Shown in pieces: positions 1 through 32,226 of a stretch of DNA of 64,000 nucleotides. The stretch's first letter is position 1; each line of letters opens with the position of its first letter. This DNA is from Sipunculus nudus. Taxonomy: Eukaryota > Annelida > Sipuncula > Golfingiida > Sipunculidae. A program made the translations under genes and the position numbers. The stretch lies in assembly GCA_026874595.1 (NCBI GenBank), contig CM049311.1:63327453-63391452 (forward strand), read 5' to 3'. A model generated the notes under the pieces. That model saw nothing but the letters and a program-made list of their open reading frames with translations, ran no database searches and had not been told where the DNA came from.

Positions 1-3000
1 AATGAAGTTGAGAATCCAGAACATACAAAATTCACACATTTAAATAATGATCATAAGTACCTGGTTTTATGGCTTTTATTTATATTAAAAAATAACTGTA
101 ATAAATTCATTTTGGACTAATTTCACATCAGTGTACATACTAGTAGGAATCTAGATTTATATTATCAACTGCATCTTTGTCTATCATTAATTTCCTTCAT
201 ATGATCCCTAATGATTAGTAATGAATAATATGATTTACTTCTTTATCATTAAAATTGAACTGAAAAATACCATAGGTGACTGCATGGTGTTATTTGGAAT
301 ACGTGACATTCTGTCCATCGATACAAGATTCTTATATCATCAGTAACTGCAAGTTAATTTCCTGTTATTATAAACTAACAAATTCCTTTTCTATTTTTCT
401 TTAATTTTTTATTAAAAACCAATAAAAATTTATTAATTTATTGTTTATTGTTATGTAGTTGGTTAAAACTACTAAATGAGTTGGGTTGGACACCTGGATC
501 AACTGTGGCTGGCCATAAGCTGCCATGATTCCCCTGTATGCCTCGCCTCAAGCATGCATAATTTGCTGAAAGTTCAACAAGGTCAACATACAGGTGACTC
601 AAGAGGGGCTTGAGAGAACCAAAGTCTGAAAGGGTCTCATATAATCATTAATAAAAGCTATAATTTTTGGCCAATTTCTTTCAGCTTTCTAAACTTAAAA
701 GCTGAAATCCTTATGTGTGCATGATATGAAAATTATATCAACAGTGCTCACAGGAAACAAACGTGCCATGGTCAAAGTTGGGCAAAATTTAAGTTACTAA
801 TTTTACATTTATACTAATAACTTATATAATTTGAAACATTCATAACTAATTTTGGGTATTCAATTGAATTTTGATTAAATAATGTTACATCCCTGACAAA
901 AAATCTCTAGCTTCAGTAATCCCCTTGTTAAGGGAGTAAATTTATTTCTTGATTTTTTACAAAGTGCATTATGTTTGGGCCCATAACTTAAAACAATTAC
1001 GCAATACTGACATCATTCTGGCATGTGCATAGAGAATGAAAAATATGTATATTGTTTATGATTAAAGTCAGATCAGTGGTTTTGATATTAGTCTTGAAGT
1101 GTAACAATGGGTTTTTAATGGAAAAATGAAGTTTTTCATTAATATCTTGAAGGTATTAAGTCCTAGTGACCAAATTCTTGGCATGGTAGGGGATTTTGGA
1201 GACATCTAACTGTATGCCGAATTTAAGGAACTAAGAGCTGAAGCTGGGCAGCTGAGCTCTTGCAAACTGCATAACACTAGCTTGATATATAACAATATGT
1301 TACATGGTGCTTGAAAATTTGTATAAAATCTACAGTTTTTGATCAACTGGTTTCAAATTTTTGGTGTTAACAGTTGAAAAGCTAACAAAAACATGCTGTG
1401 AAAATTAAATCCACAGTACTTACAGGAAAAAAATGTGCCATGGTCAAAGTTGGGCAAAATTTAAGGACCCAATTTTTTATTTTTATTAATATTTTAAACA
1501 AGGGACCTATGGGTCACGACGCTCAGCTGTTATATATGATAAAAAAATATTATTTAGAAATGAGGCACATGCTGGTTTTGTGTGGTAATAAATATAAGCT
1601 GTATTATGAGTTGTTGTTGTTTAGCTTATGTATGATTTTAATAGTACCTTTGGAGACAGGGAAGAGGATTGATTTCATTTATTTTATTAACAAATGGAGT
1701 ACTACTGTCACACAGATTTTGACTTGGCCATATAACTTATAAGCAGAACATATAATATAAGAGTTTAACTATTTATTAAAAATATTACAAATATTGTCCC
1801 AAATATAATTTTTATTAAAAATAATAAGAGAATCATATGATCTTTTAAAATGAAATATAATTGATATGATTATTAAAATAATATTAAAGAATATATTCAT
1901 GAATGCATTCATGAATACATTTTGAAAGTATTTGCACGAGTATTCATATACTTTCATTTTTACCTGAATTCCCATTCTTTATGCAAGAAATTTTATAATG
2001 GAGTACATAATCATATTCGTATTTAAATACAACTACAAAGTATTCGCACCATGTCTGGTATTTATTCAGTTTTCACCAAACAATGATGTTGAGAATCCAG
2101 AATATACAAAATTCACACATTAAAATAATGATCATAAGTACCTGGTTTTATGGCTTTTATTTATATTAAAAAATAACTGTAAAAAATTCATTTTGGACTA
2201 ATTTCACATCAATGTACACACTAGACACAGTAGGAATCTAGATTAATATTATCAACTGCATCTTTGTCTATCATTAATTTCCTTCATATAATCCTTAATG
2301 ATTAGAAATGAATAATATGATTTACTTCTTTATCATTAAAAATGAACTGAAAAATGCCATAGGTGACTGCATGGTGTTATTTGGAATATGTGACATTCTA
2401 CCCATCGATACAAGATTCTTATATCATCAGTAACTGCAAGTTAATTTCCTGTTATTATAAACTAACAAATTCCTTTTCTATTTTTCTTTAATTTGTTATT
2501 AAAAACCAATAAAAATTTATTAATTTATTGTTTACTGTTATGTTGTTGGTTAAAACTACTAGATGAGTTGGGTTGAACACCTGGATCAACTATGGCTGGC
2601 CATCAGCTGCCTGGATTCTCCCCTCAAGCGTGCATAATTTGATGAAAGGTCAACAAGGTCAACATACAGGTGACTCAAGAGGGGCTGGAGAGAGCCAAAG
2701 TCTGACAGGGTCTCATAAAAAACATTAATAAAAGCTACAATATTTGGCAAATTTCTTTCAGCTTTCTAAAATAAAAAGCTGAAATCCTTATGTGTGCATG
2801 ATATGAAAATTATATCAACAGTGCTCACGGGAAACAAACGTGCCATGGTCACAGTTGGGCAAAATTTAAGGTACTAATTTTATATTTATACTAATAACTT
2901 ATAAAATTTGAAAAATTCAGAACTAATTTTGGGTATTCAATTGAATCTTGATTAAATAATGTTACATCCCTGACAAAAAAGATCTCTAGCTTCAGCAATG

Positions 3001-4645
3001 CCCTTGTTAAGGGAGTAAATATATTTCTTGATTTTTTACAAAGTGCATTATGTTTGGGCCCATAACTTAAAAAAAATACACAATACTGACATCATTTCTA
3101 GCATGTGCATAGTGAATGTATAGAAAAATATGTATATTATATATGATCAAAGTCAGATCAGTGGTTTTGATATTAGGCATTCTTAAAGTGTAACATTGGG
3201 TTTTTAATGGAAAAATTAAGTTTTTCATTGATATCTCGAAGGAATTAAGTCCTAGTGACCAAATTCTTGGCATGGTAAGGGATTTTGGAGAAATCTAACT
3301 GTATGCCAAATTTAAGGAACTTAGAGCTGAAGCTCGGGAGCTGAGCTCTAGCAAACTGCATAACACTAGCAATATGTGACATGGTGCTTAAAAACTTGAA
3401 TAAAATCTACAGTTTTTGATCAACTGGTTTCAAATTTTTGGTGTTAACAGTTGAAATGCTAACAAAAACATGCTGTGAAAATTAAATCCACAGCAGTTAC
3501 AGCAAAAAAACGTGCCATGGTCAAAGTTGGGCAAAATTTAAGGTACCAATTTTTTATTTTTGCTAATATTTTTAAAAATTTAAAAGATTTTGATCTAATT
3601 TTGGGTATACAATTTAATTTTGATTAATAAAAGTAATACTACTGGAAAAAAAGTGCTTAGCTTTAACAAGTTTTGTGTTAAGTGATAAAATTTCTTTCCT
3701 GATTATTTAAAAAATGCATTATGTTTGGGCCCATAACTTTTTTAAATTAAATAATACAGACCTAATTTCTGGCATGTACATAGGAATTATATATAGGATT
3801 ATTTATAGGAAATATGAGGAAAAACAGATGAGTGGTTTTGATATTAGGCAGTCCTAAAGTGTGAAATAGGTTTTTAATAAAAAAATTGAGGTTTTTCCTT
3901 AATTTCTCAAAGGAATGAAGTCGCAAAGACCCAGTTTTTGGCTTGGTAGGAGATCTTGGGGACATCTAACATTATGCTGAATTTTGGATTCCTAGGTCTT
4001 ACAGTTTCAAAACGTGCCACATCTACGGACGGACGGACTTATGGACGGACGGCACGACGGACGACGGACAATGGACCACGACTATAGCTCAGATGACTTA
4101 TAGTCAGCTGAGCTAAAAATTTAAAAGATTTTCATCTAATTTTGGGTATACAATTTAATTTTGATTAATTAAAGTTATATTACTGGAAAAAAGGTCCATA
4201 GCTTTAACATGTTTTGTGTTAAGTGATCAAATATCTTTCCTGATTTTTTACAAAATGCATTATGTTTGGGTCCATAACTTTTTTAAATTATATAATACAG
4301 ACATAATTTCTTGAATGTACATAGGAACTATATAGAGGAATATTTATGATAAATATGAGGAAAAACAGATAAGTGGTTTTGATATTAGGCAGTCCTGAAG
4401 TGTGAAAATAGGTTTTTAATAAAAAATTGAGGTTTTTCCTTAATTTCTCAAAGGAACAAAGTCGAAAAGACCCAGTTTTCGGCTTGGTAGGAGATCTTGG
4501 GGACATCTAACATTATGCTGAATTTTGGATTCCTAGGTCTTACGGTTTCAAAACGTGCCACATCTACGGACGGACGGACGGACGGACAGACGACGGACAA
4601 TGGACCATGACTATAGCTCAGATGACTTATAGTCAGCTGAGCTAA
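1..4645 (+). mobile_element. B-family element, outer copy (5' end cut by the window), split by a second B copy
   Basis: Segments 1-1498 and 4117-4645 are one B-family copy. The first part matches 2083-3570 and 60563-62060. The second part resumes with the sequence expected next (TTTAAAAGATTTTCATCTAA) and runs to the family 3' end. That end has an ACGG microsatellite (4570-4590), an inverted repeat with arms TAGCTCAG/CTGAGCTA and TGACT/AGTCA, and terminal CTAA at 4642-4645. No long open reading frame is present, so the copy is non-autonomous. Confidence 0.8.
1499..4116 (+). mobile_element. B-family element, inner 2.6-kb copy nested in another B copy
   Basis: The copy starts CAAGGGACCTATGGGTC and carries GCTCAGCTG near the start. 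It ends with GACGGACGG repeats and the hairpin ending CAGCTGAGCTAA. GCTCAGCTG and CAGCTGAGC form subterminal inverted repeats. It is collinear with 59983-62606 at nearly equal length (2618 and 2624 bp). The interrupted sequence on both sides is A-rich and no target duplication is visible. The architecture matches Helitron/Helentron-type non-autonomous elements; that class is inference. Confidence 0.8.
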
Positions 4646-5564
4646 AAACATACAGTATGTGTTCTTTTATAAATTGGCAATAATGGAAGTGGGGGATCTC
4701 AAAACTTGATTTGGGGATACAAGCTAAAATTGTCAGAGAACTGTGTTCATATGGAAAACCATCTTTTTGCTTTTTTTTGTATCATGGTTTAATTATTTAG
4801 TTTGAATATAGTGTTTCCACTTTTAATTTGTTGAGATTATTTCTTTAATGCAATTATCTATGTAACAATAAAACATAGTTAAACTGCAAGTCATAGTTGA
4901 GGGTATGTAAGGTTTTAGGCAGTTAAAGGCAGTTTTAGGCAGGTTATAACCTATTTTAGGCAGTTAAAGGCAGGTTTTAGGCTCTGCCCTGCTAAAAACA
5001 GGTTTTGGGCAGCCTAAAACCCAACCCTGCCACCTGCTGTTCACCTGTTTTTTGTAGATGATTTACTTAAAAGTTTATATTTTATCAATATTTTCCCAAG
5101 TAAACAACATATGGAAGTGACAACCTAATATGGCAGTTCAGAATTTTAAAGTAAATCCCCAGTTTATGTTTCACAACATTTTAGTCTCTTTATCATGATC
5201 TGGCAGATATGGTGTGTCCTTCCATAAGTAGCCATCTTTGTTTTAGCTGGTTATATTTTTTCGAGTGTTTACATGAGATCATCCAATCAGCAGCTGTCAG
5301 TTAAGGGCTGTTTTTGCATGTGACCAATGACCTTGACCGCCATAAGTAGGTCTCATATGTTGTAAAAAAAAAAAGACTGATTTCTCATATTTTCAGAAAA
5401 TTCTGTTACTCAAATATGGCACAAGGTAGGAATTTAGTTAACTAGTTGAAAATTAAGTCTGTATTCCTCTCCTCTACACTATAATTGTTTCCCTTGAAAT
5501 GTACCTAATAAAAATTTTCATAGCAAAAATCAGGTGGACATGAGGGGATGAAACGGACTATAAC
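4646..5564. other. Intergenic stretch with a short GGCAG-type repeat
   Basis: No gene is visible. Positions 4910-5040 hold irregular repeats of TTTTAGGCAG and GTTAAAGGCAG. The rest is AT-rich unique-looking sequence up to the blurred 5' edge of the A-family element. Confidence 0.6.
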
Positions 5565-6344
5565 ACCAATTATCAGGTCACATGTGAACTGGTGCCTAAC
5601 CATTCGGCTTGACCTCTGACCTTTCCTTTCTCCAGTGCGTCCATATGTGTGTCTGTTTGACACATTAACCCACATATCTTCGGACACATTGGACCAATCA
5701 GCAATCAGGAAAAAATTTTTTACAAATGTAGCCCTTGGATAGCTTTATAACATACACAAAAAATGGTGGCGCCACCTGCAACTATTTTTGCACAGTGTCC
5801 ATCTGTTCATCTGCCTTGGGATAAAATAACTCATATATCTTATGGACTTATCCATCTGAAATTTAGCATGTGTATTCATCCTGGATAGCTTTCTTGATTT
5901 TATGACAGGTGGCGCCACCTACATTCACTTCATGCTGCAGACATCCATGCTTATACCCCGGATTGGTTTGACGTATCTTCCTGCAATTTTGCATGTGTAT
6001 AGATCTAACATAGCTCTTAATCATACACAAAATTGGTGGCGCCACCTGCCACCATTTTTGCACAGCGTCAATCTGTTTGCCTGCCGTAGGATAAAATCAC
6101 TCATATCTCAGTTGTGGTTTGACTTGTCTGCCTAAAATTTTGCATGTTTATACATCTTTGACAGCTTTCTGGATTTTGTGGTAGATGGCGCAACCTACAT
6201 ACACATTTCGGCTGCAGACATCCAGGCTATTATGCAACATCCTCACTCTATTTCCCCTTGCCTATCAATCCATGCCTCATTCCACCCGTCCCACTCTGAT
6301 TTTGGCGGATAGTAGTAGTCGCTTGTTGACTACCTGTATTCTAG
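5565..6344 (+). mobile_element. A-family Helitron-like element A1, 5' truncated
   Basis: From about 5565 the sequence matches the A family (ATTATCAGGTCACATGTGAA, then GTAGCCCTTGGATAGC). It contains three intact or near-intact GGTGGCGCCACC boxes (5765, 5908, 6035) and one degenerate box (about 6184). It ends TGTATTCTAG at 6344 after a GTAGTCG / TTGACTAC hairpin, followed by T. The 5' terminal hairpin seen in other copies is missing. Confidence 0.75.
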
Positions 6345-6537
6345 TTTTTGTGTTGTGTGCACCCATGCTAGAAGTTTAGCAGTGATGTTTGTTTAATTTT
6401 TTCTTGTTCTAAGTGTTTAGTACTTGCATTGTCCATATACATGTTACACATGTTCTTGAAAAGTAATGGTCCAGCATTGAAGCATTATACCTGGTGTAAT
6501 CTAATTGCACAGGTTCACATAAGGCCTGTAGGCCTTG
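6345..6537 (-). mobile_element. G-family repeat end, minus orientation
   Basis: Read on the minus strand it starts at 6537 with CAAGGCCTACAGGCCTTATG and GAACCTGTGCA. It is the reverse complement of 14201-14375, including the GTGCACACAACACAA stretch. It abuts the 3' end of A1. Three copies of this end occur in the window (6537, 14201, 51842). Confidence 0.65.
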
Positions 6538-7384
6538 TTAATTATTTTATCTCGAACCAAATAGTTGTTTTAGCTTTCTTAACTTTTTCTAAAATTTTTA
6601 TCATTATATGTTTCATCTTAACCTGTAATGGCGCCACTGAGCAGCACTTAGTGCTGGATATTGGTGCGGTATTAATTGAAACAATATTATTATTAAATAT
6701 TATTATTGGCCACTACTTAGTACTAGCAGGCTTCCCCTCCGCCCTGCACTCCCATCCCCCCTCCCCACCCCTCCCCCAGCTGATGCATAAACTAGATGAA
6801 TATTATAAGTTTCTGTATTTGATTCATTTTTATTCTAGGCTATGGTACATTTTAGATTTTGAATATTACCACCAGGGTTACAATGATTAAAGTGCACATT
6901 TGTGTCCACAAAGGGGTGTATTGCTATGAAAGTGTGGATGTTCATCAGATAAGTATTTCTTTACTTCAGAAGAGTAAAAACTTCACCAGGTGTGAAATTT
7001 ACTATTAATTCCAGTAAAAATCATAGTCTAGAAAGTAAATAGCACAATGATGTTGTCTGTCCCTCATTCAACTAACAGTGTGTATACTTTATTTTAAAAA
7101 AGATGTTTTTATTTTATCAAATTTACTGAATCTTTTATTTCGGTGAATTATTCTGAAAAATTAAGTTTTGAAAACTCCAATGTACAAAACATTTTAATAG
7201 TGATTCAAGGAATAATCTTGAAAATGCCATGTTGTGGCATTATTGTCTTTTAAATTCAGTTGAAATATTTGTGATTTAAAAATAATAAAATATATGTGTA
7301 TGCATAATATGACCCAAAATGAGCTGCACTCTGGATAAACAATTATTGCAACTTAGAATTCTGATATTTTAACTTATATTTTCA
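6538..7384. other. Stretch with no recognised gene
   Basis: AT-rich sequence. A C-rich patch lies near 6736-6780. The frame covering 6429-6890 runs across the G-family repeat and has no recognisable domain. Confidence 0.5.
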
Positions 7385-7692
7385 GATTTTTTTATTACAA
7401 TTTATAAAACTTGTAAATAAAAAAATGAATCTGATAAAAACTATTAATGGAAAAAGTGGATATGCCAAAAAATTAGGCTTTAATATAAACTAAAAGGCAT
7501 TATTCCCTTTAAAGTGAATAACAGTATTGGTTTTCTGATTTTTTTTATTACAAATTTATAAAACTTGTAAATAAAAAAAATGAATCTGATAAAAACTAAT
7601 AATTCAAAAAGTGGATTGCTAAAAAAATTGGCTTAAATATAAACTTAAATGCATTATTCCCTTGAAAGTGAAATAAAGGTATTAGTCCTTTC
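7385..7692 (+). repeat. Tandem duplication of a ~152-bp AT-rich unit
   Basis: Units at 7385-7536 and 7537-7692 share GATTTTTTTATTACAA, TTATAAAACTTGTAAATAAA, AATGAATCTGATAAAAACT, AAAAAGTGGAT and GCATTATTCCCTT in the same order. They differ by small indels. Confidence 0.8.
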
Positions 7693-7920
7693 TGTCCACT
7701 TGCCCATCCGTCTGTAAATTTTTCATATGCATCACAGTATCTCAAACCTTTCACTGTTTTTCTTCATGACAGTCTTGTCAGAGTATTAGTTTGCAATCAT
7801 TTATTAAGAACTTTACTATAACCAAGTAGGGGGACCCCTTTCCTCATAGCTTGTCATATGCTTCTATATATGAAAAACATTGTAGTAGAATATTTTGCAT
7901 TTGCAAAAATTTCAAACTTC

Positions 7921-7951
7921 AGCTGAGCGCCATGACCCAATTGGTCCCTTG
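7921..7951 (-). mobile_element. B-type element 5' end, minus orientation
   Basis: Read on the minus strand the sequence begins CAAGGGACCAATTGGGTC at 7951 and continues to GGCGCTCAGCTG. This is the same order as the B-family 5' end. The matching 3' hairpin was not found to the left, so the copy is truncated or diverged. Confidence 0.6.
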
Positions 7952-8572
7952 TTCTAATTTATTGTTAATGGCTGAACCTTTTCCAACAGAATTAATATTT
8001 CTAATACTAGATCATACTGGTATCATAATTTTATCTACAGAATGGCATTCAACATTCTGCTTACTGCATATTTTTATTTTTTGGCTTATGTATTATGCAA
8101 AAGAAACAGCCGCACCAAATGCTCAAGATGATGTAAAAAAACTGAAAGCAGGTACCATTGCATTAAACCTTTGGAAAAACACCAAACTGATTTGAAATGT
8201 ATTTTGAAGGGAAAAGGTCAGCTACAGTGAACTATGAAAATAATATCATTTCACACACACATCATATGAAATGAAACAAGACACAGTTAAACAGAAAAAC
8301 AAAATGTTATATTCAGATACATGCACACAGCTGTGTAAGTTCAGCATGTAAAACCAGAAGTACTGGTAATTACATTTTATCACAAGATTGTAGGTTCAAT
8401 CAAGGCATTTGGAGGATATCTGGTCCCTATATTTATAACTGTGTCAGTAATGAGATTCAGAGCAAATTCAAAGCCACAACACAAAACTGACTATAAGTCT
8501 ATACTTAGCTTCTAGTGTTTTGAAGTAGGAAATGCCATATCTGTGACTTATGAAATATTTAAAAGAACATTT

Positions 8573-8694
8573 CAACATTTCAGTATTTAGAATCTATAAA
8601 ATCACTTCAGGAGCAAATGAAGATCAATGGGTTTAACACTTGATCATTTCTTGCTCCTGAAGTAATTTTATAGATTATAAATACTGCAATGTTG
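8573..8694. repeat. 54-bp inverted repeat forming a long hairpin
   Basis: Arms 8573-8626 and 8641-8694 are reverse complements with about seven mismatches around a 14-nt loop. The shared core includes ACTTCAGGAGCAA and AATCTATAAAAT. It lies about 700 bp beyond the katanin stop codon on that gene's transcribed strand. It could be a small foldback element or part of the 3' UTR. Confidence 0.75.
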
Positions 8695-9374
8695 AGCCAT
8701 TCCTTTCACGCCATTACAGTATACCACTGCCTATTGTTCTTCCATCAGCAACCTCCTCTAGGCCCTCCTGCTAGGCAAATTAACGCATGTCCCCTGCAGT
8801 AACTGTATTCATGAAAATTACTTATGGTGTTTCAGTGATCTATTTGGAAATCCAATTTTAGCAGAGGAAAAAGCTGTACCGGGGTACTATTTCACGGATT
8901 ATTCATCAGTCTTCTCTAAACTGCACTCGGATAAATGATCTTCAAACTGAATCCTCCTCCCACAGGCACCTTAGATCTATGACCATCAAAAGCCCCATCC
9001 TAGCTCTTGAATTCCTAACATACCAATGTAGTCAACCAATATAGTAATACTGTACAGTTTGGTCAGTGTACCGTGGTATATGTGAAAAAACGGATGTTAC
9101 AGGTTAATATATACTAGTACATGTGAATGTAAATAATATATATATATATAATGTATACAAGACTGGCTGAAGGTGATGCATTATTTAGAATACAAGTGTT
9201 CAAATATATATGTCACAGGTTAAGGAAAAACCTGTGGTGCCATGACTGTGTCAGACCTCCAATGGACAGCTTGGCCACTCTGCTGGACGGAGTGAAGCCA
9301 GGGAAATCTTTGCTAGATTGTTCTCAAGACTAATGCAGGTACAGCATTGAAAGCAAAAAGGAGGACAGTTAACT
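8695..9374. other. Region downstream of the katanin stop, possible 3' UTR
   Basis: No further gene is seen. A short AT dinucleotide run lies at 9138-9150. The sequence just left of 9375 is probably the katanin 3' UTR, but its end is not marked by a clear signal. Confidence 0.4.
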
Positions 9375-29348
<19,974 letters not shown>

Positions 29349-29357
29349 TACTGCTGG
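29349..29357 (-). other. KATNAL1: 5' UTR tail of katanin exon 1 after a splice acceptor
   Basis: A pyrimidine-rich TTTTTCAG acceptor precedes nine nucleotides and then the start ATG at 29348. The transcript therefore has at least one upstream non-coding exon, which cannot be identified by eye. A second AG four bases further in could be used instead. Confidence 0.6.
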
Positions 29358-30138
29358 CTGAAAAAGTCATAATTATAAAGTTTTTAAATTGATCACTGTA
29401 TTTATATTTTAAGACTATGAAAAATAAGCCATATTTATTAGTTGATAAAAAAAGATCTTCATACAACTCAATTTATGTATACTGTAACTGTAAAAGTGTA
29501 TTAAAACCTAAGTGCCTTTTACTAAGGCTTTTCTAGCTGTATTTAGAGTTAGACATTGTATTTATATTGTAAAAAAATTAGGATTAAGAAAGGTTACATA
29601 CATATATAAAAAAAAAATAGTTTACGGAATAATATCATATAACATAAGGAACAGACCACAAAATTTGGTATACAACCATCTTTGCCATTCCTTACACAGT
29701 TAAGTCAACAATGTCACAAATAACATAATGTCCCACAATTAAACTTTGTGCTGGTGAGACATATTAGCAGACACACAAAAGTCTGAAGTACACAATTTAT
29801 TCATTCAATATGTAACATTATGATGGCATCAAAGTTTGTGTTAGCATTACATAACACAGGTAAACATTTTATGGTGACACCGGATGAAAAGTCACTTGTA
29901 CAGTTCTAAAGGGGTCACCTATCTAGAACCTTATGAGGCGTTTTCATAAGGGTCAATCTCAAGACGTTGATGGAGAGAAGCAAAGCAAATAGGACGTCTT
30001 GGGACGTCTTGGGACGAGACAACGCATTTTTATATGTACACTACACTCCTAGCTCCTCTGTAATACTAAGTCATCTGGTTCAACATTATAATAATTTTAA
30101 TTAATGTTAACAAGATGGGTATACGAACATGAAAAAAA

Positions 30139-30172
30139 GCCTATGGGCAGGGGGGGGGGGGGGGGGGGGGGA
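30139..30172 (+). repeat. Poly-G run
   Basis: A run of over 20 G residues immediately left of the TIR element at 30205. Confidence 0.8.
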
Positions 30173-30204
30173 GGCTTAAACCTTTAATGCTGAATTATAG
30201 TATA

Positions 30205-31278
30205 CCATATTTATTCCAATTTGGCGATCCCTCTTATTTCTTGACCCTAAAAAATATTTTGAAAGCATAATTTCTAAATTGACTCTAATTTCGCGACTGC
30301 CGACGATATTTTCTGTCGACGATGTTAAGGTGTAATCCCTACGTCTCTCATGGGCACCGCAGTTTGTATCTGACTAGATTCTTATTACACGGAGCATCCA
30401 CATCAAACTTGTTTCCAATAAGTTTTTGAAGTTACAAAGATGCGTTTTTCATAATATATAAACATGATAAAGCGTTCAAGTTCCAAATGGGTGTCCGTGA
30501 CGAAGCAAACTCGTGTACCATTCCTGGTACGCACAAGTCTCGTTTGAGATTTACGTGGGATAATTAGCAATAATATTTACAAGCCACGGGGAAGCACGCG
30601 TGGTGGAACAACTTTGACACAGTTGGAACAGTCATCTTAGTTAAGTTTAAACAACCCTGGTTAGCTTTTGGATGGGTGACCGCGTATACAAAACAGGGCC
30701 TGATCGAGGGCACGTGAGCTAGGACCATTTCCGGTCGTATACATTTTAACGCGCCTTTACTTTCCTATATTTATTACGTATTATGCAAATAAATTTTATC
30801 TGATAATAGGCAGTTATTTTTTATAAAGTTTTTTTTTCCAACTTGGTGCAGCTGCTGGTCTCTTTTCAGCCCGCCGATATCGCCGCCTGGTGGGTTAACT
30901 TGAAACAACTGGTAGTAACATGAGTTGCCGTCTATGTCATCATACCTATACGCGAAGTAGTGATCATTTTGTAAAGTGACTGAGCTCAGTTTGATTAATC
31001 ATTTGCGGACTCCGTGTAAATCATGTGACGGTTGGAAGCCCGTTTGTAGGAAATACTGTTTAGCTAACAAAACAACTTATAAACAACCAAATTATCACTC
31101 AATTCATATGACCGCTCGAGTGTCAGAGCGGCTCTCGGGAAGGTTATCAAACCGCGTGCCTCTAAAATCTCGACCACCGCAAATTCTGCAGGAAGATAAT
31201 TTTCAAATATCCTCCATTATCTCGACCTCTGAGAAAATTAATTATTTTTAAGTGGTCGCCAAATTAGAATAAATATGG
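30205..31278. mobile_element. TIR element of 1074 bp with TA target duplication
   Basis: The inverted termini start CCATATTTATTC and continue AATTTGGCGA, matching over 25 bp with two differences; TA flanks both ends. The interior is less AT-rich than its surroundings and contains a 5S rRNA-like stretch. The 91-codon frame at 30976-31251 has no recognised domain. Confidence 0.8.
30629..30690 (+). pseudogene. 5S rRNA-like sequence inside a TIR element
   Basis: TTAGTTAAGTTTAAACAACC is followed by CTGGTTAGCTTTTGGATGGG and TGACCGC. This resembles the 5S rRNA region AGTTAAGC...GCCCGGTTAGTACTTGGATGGGTGACCGC, which includes the TFIIIA box C. The 5' half of 5S is not recognisable, so it is a 5S-derived fragment or SINE head, not a working gene. 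Confidence 0.55.
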
Positions 31279-31846
31279 TATGTACATGCATCCTTTTACG
31301 GCTTTAATACTTATTATACTTCTATTGTTTCTATGACTTTATATACTTAATAATTAACATCGTTGCTGGTTAAAGCAATAATTTTAAGTCCTACTTTTTT
31401 CAACTGGGATTAGTAATGACAAATCAAAGTTAGGGTATGACATCAACTTTTTGAGTCTTGCCAATCTTGGCCTGCACAAAAAGATAGTTGAACGTGAAGT
31501 CTGAAGAGCCAAAGCCAAGGAGAGGGCACGCACAGTCTGAACAAAGTACGCAGAGACTATTTTTAAGTTAAGGACACTTGCACAAGATTTTGTTTAATCT
31601 GACGGTGCACTTACCGACAAGTATTTTCACCTAATACAAACAGGTACAACTTCTCAGTCACAACCTGAAGTCTCCCGTTCCCCTATTGACAGTTTAGGTT
31701 TAGTCACGCACTGGTCAGGAATTCCTGATGCTTATTGGTGTATAATAAACATTCACTTGGTTCGGCTACACTGAGAGTGGTACTAGATTGGTCCCTGCTC
31801 TTTATCATATGGCTCTACTCAATATTTAAAATCCATAAATTCATAC

Positions 31847-31893
<47 letters not shown>
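31847..31893 (+). repeat. AT dinucleotide microsatellite
   Basis: A perfect (TA)n run of about 46 bp. The reading frame across it (YIYIYI) is an artefact. Confidence 0.9.
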
Positions 31894-31896
<3 letters not shown>

Positions 31897-32167
31897 TTTA
31901 TTTTTTATAAGGGAAGTTTTATTTTAATTATCCAGTCCTAAATTTTCCGATAAACATTTTTTTACAGGTCGATCGTTGGCCTCGATCAAAGGTATATAAG
32001 AATTAAAATATGCTTTAAACAAAATCAGTTAAAATAAATTTCCAAACCACGGGGCAAACACACCCTCCCAAACTGTCTTTTCCAATGGCTTTTCCCCCTG
32101 GGTATTTAGTATCATTCTATAGGGATTTTAGGAATATCCTGTATGGGTTTTTGGCAACATATGCCCC

Positions 32168-32171
<4 letters not shown>

Positions 32172-32223
<52 letters not shown>
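32172..32223 (+). repeat. AT dinucleotide microsatellite
   Basis: A perfect (TA)n run of about 50 bp, 300 bp from the previous one. Confidence 0.9.

Positions 32224-32226
<3 letters not shown>

Noticed and set aside
4086-4116. tRNA A-box-like TAGCTCAG at the end of B elements, suggesting a tRNA-derived SINE
   Set aside because: It is one arm of a perfect inverted repeat, and no B box is present.
3762-4506. Recurrent ~67-codon frames (MSPRSPTKPKTGS...) at 3762, 4288, 12840 and 62264
   Set aside because: They recur because they lie in the conserved 3' part of B elements; frameshifts between copies and lack of any domain argue against a coding role.
6429-6890. 153-codon frame
   Set aside because: It runs through the G-family repeat and a C-rich patch and has no domain or splice support.
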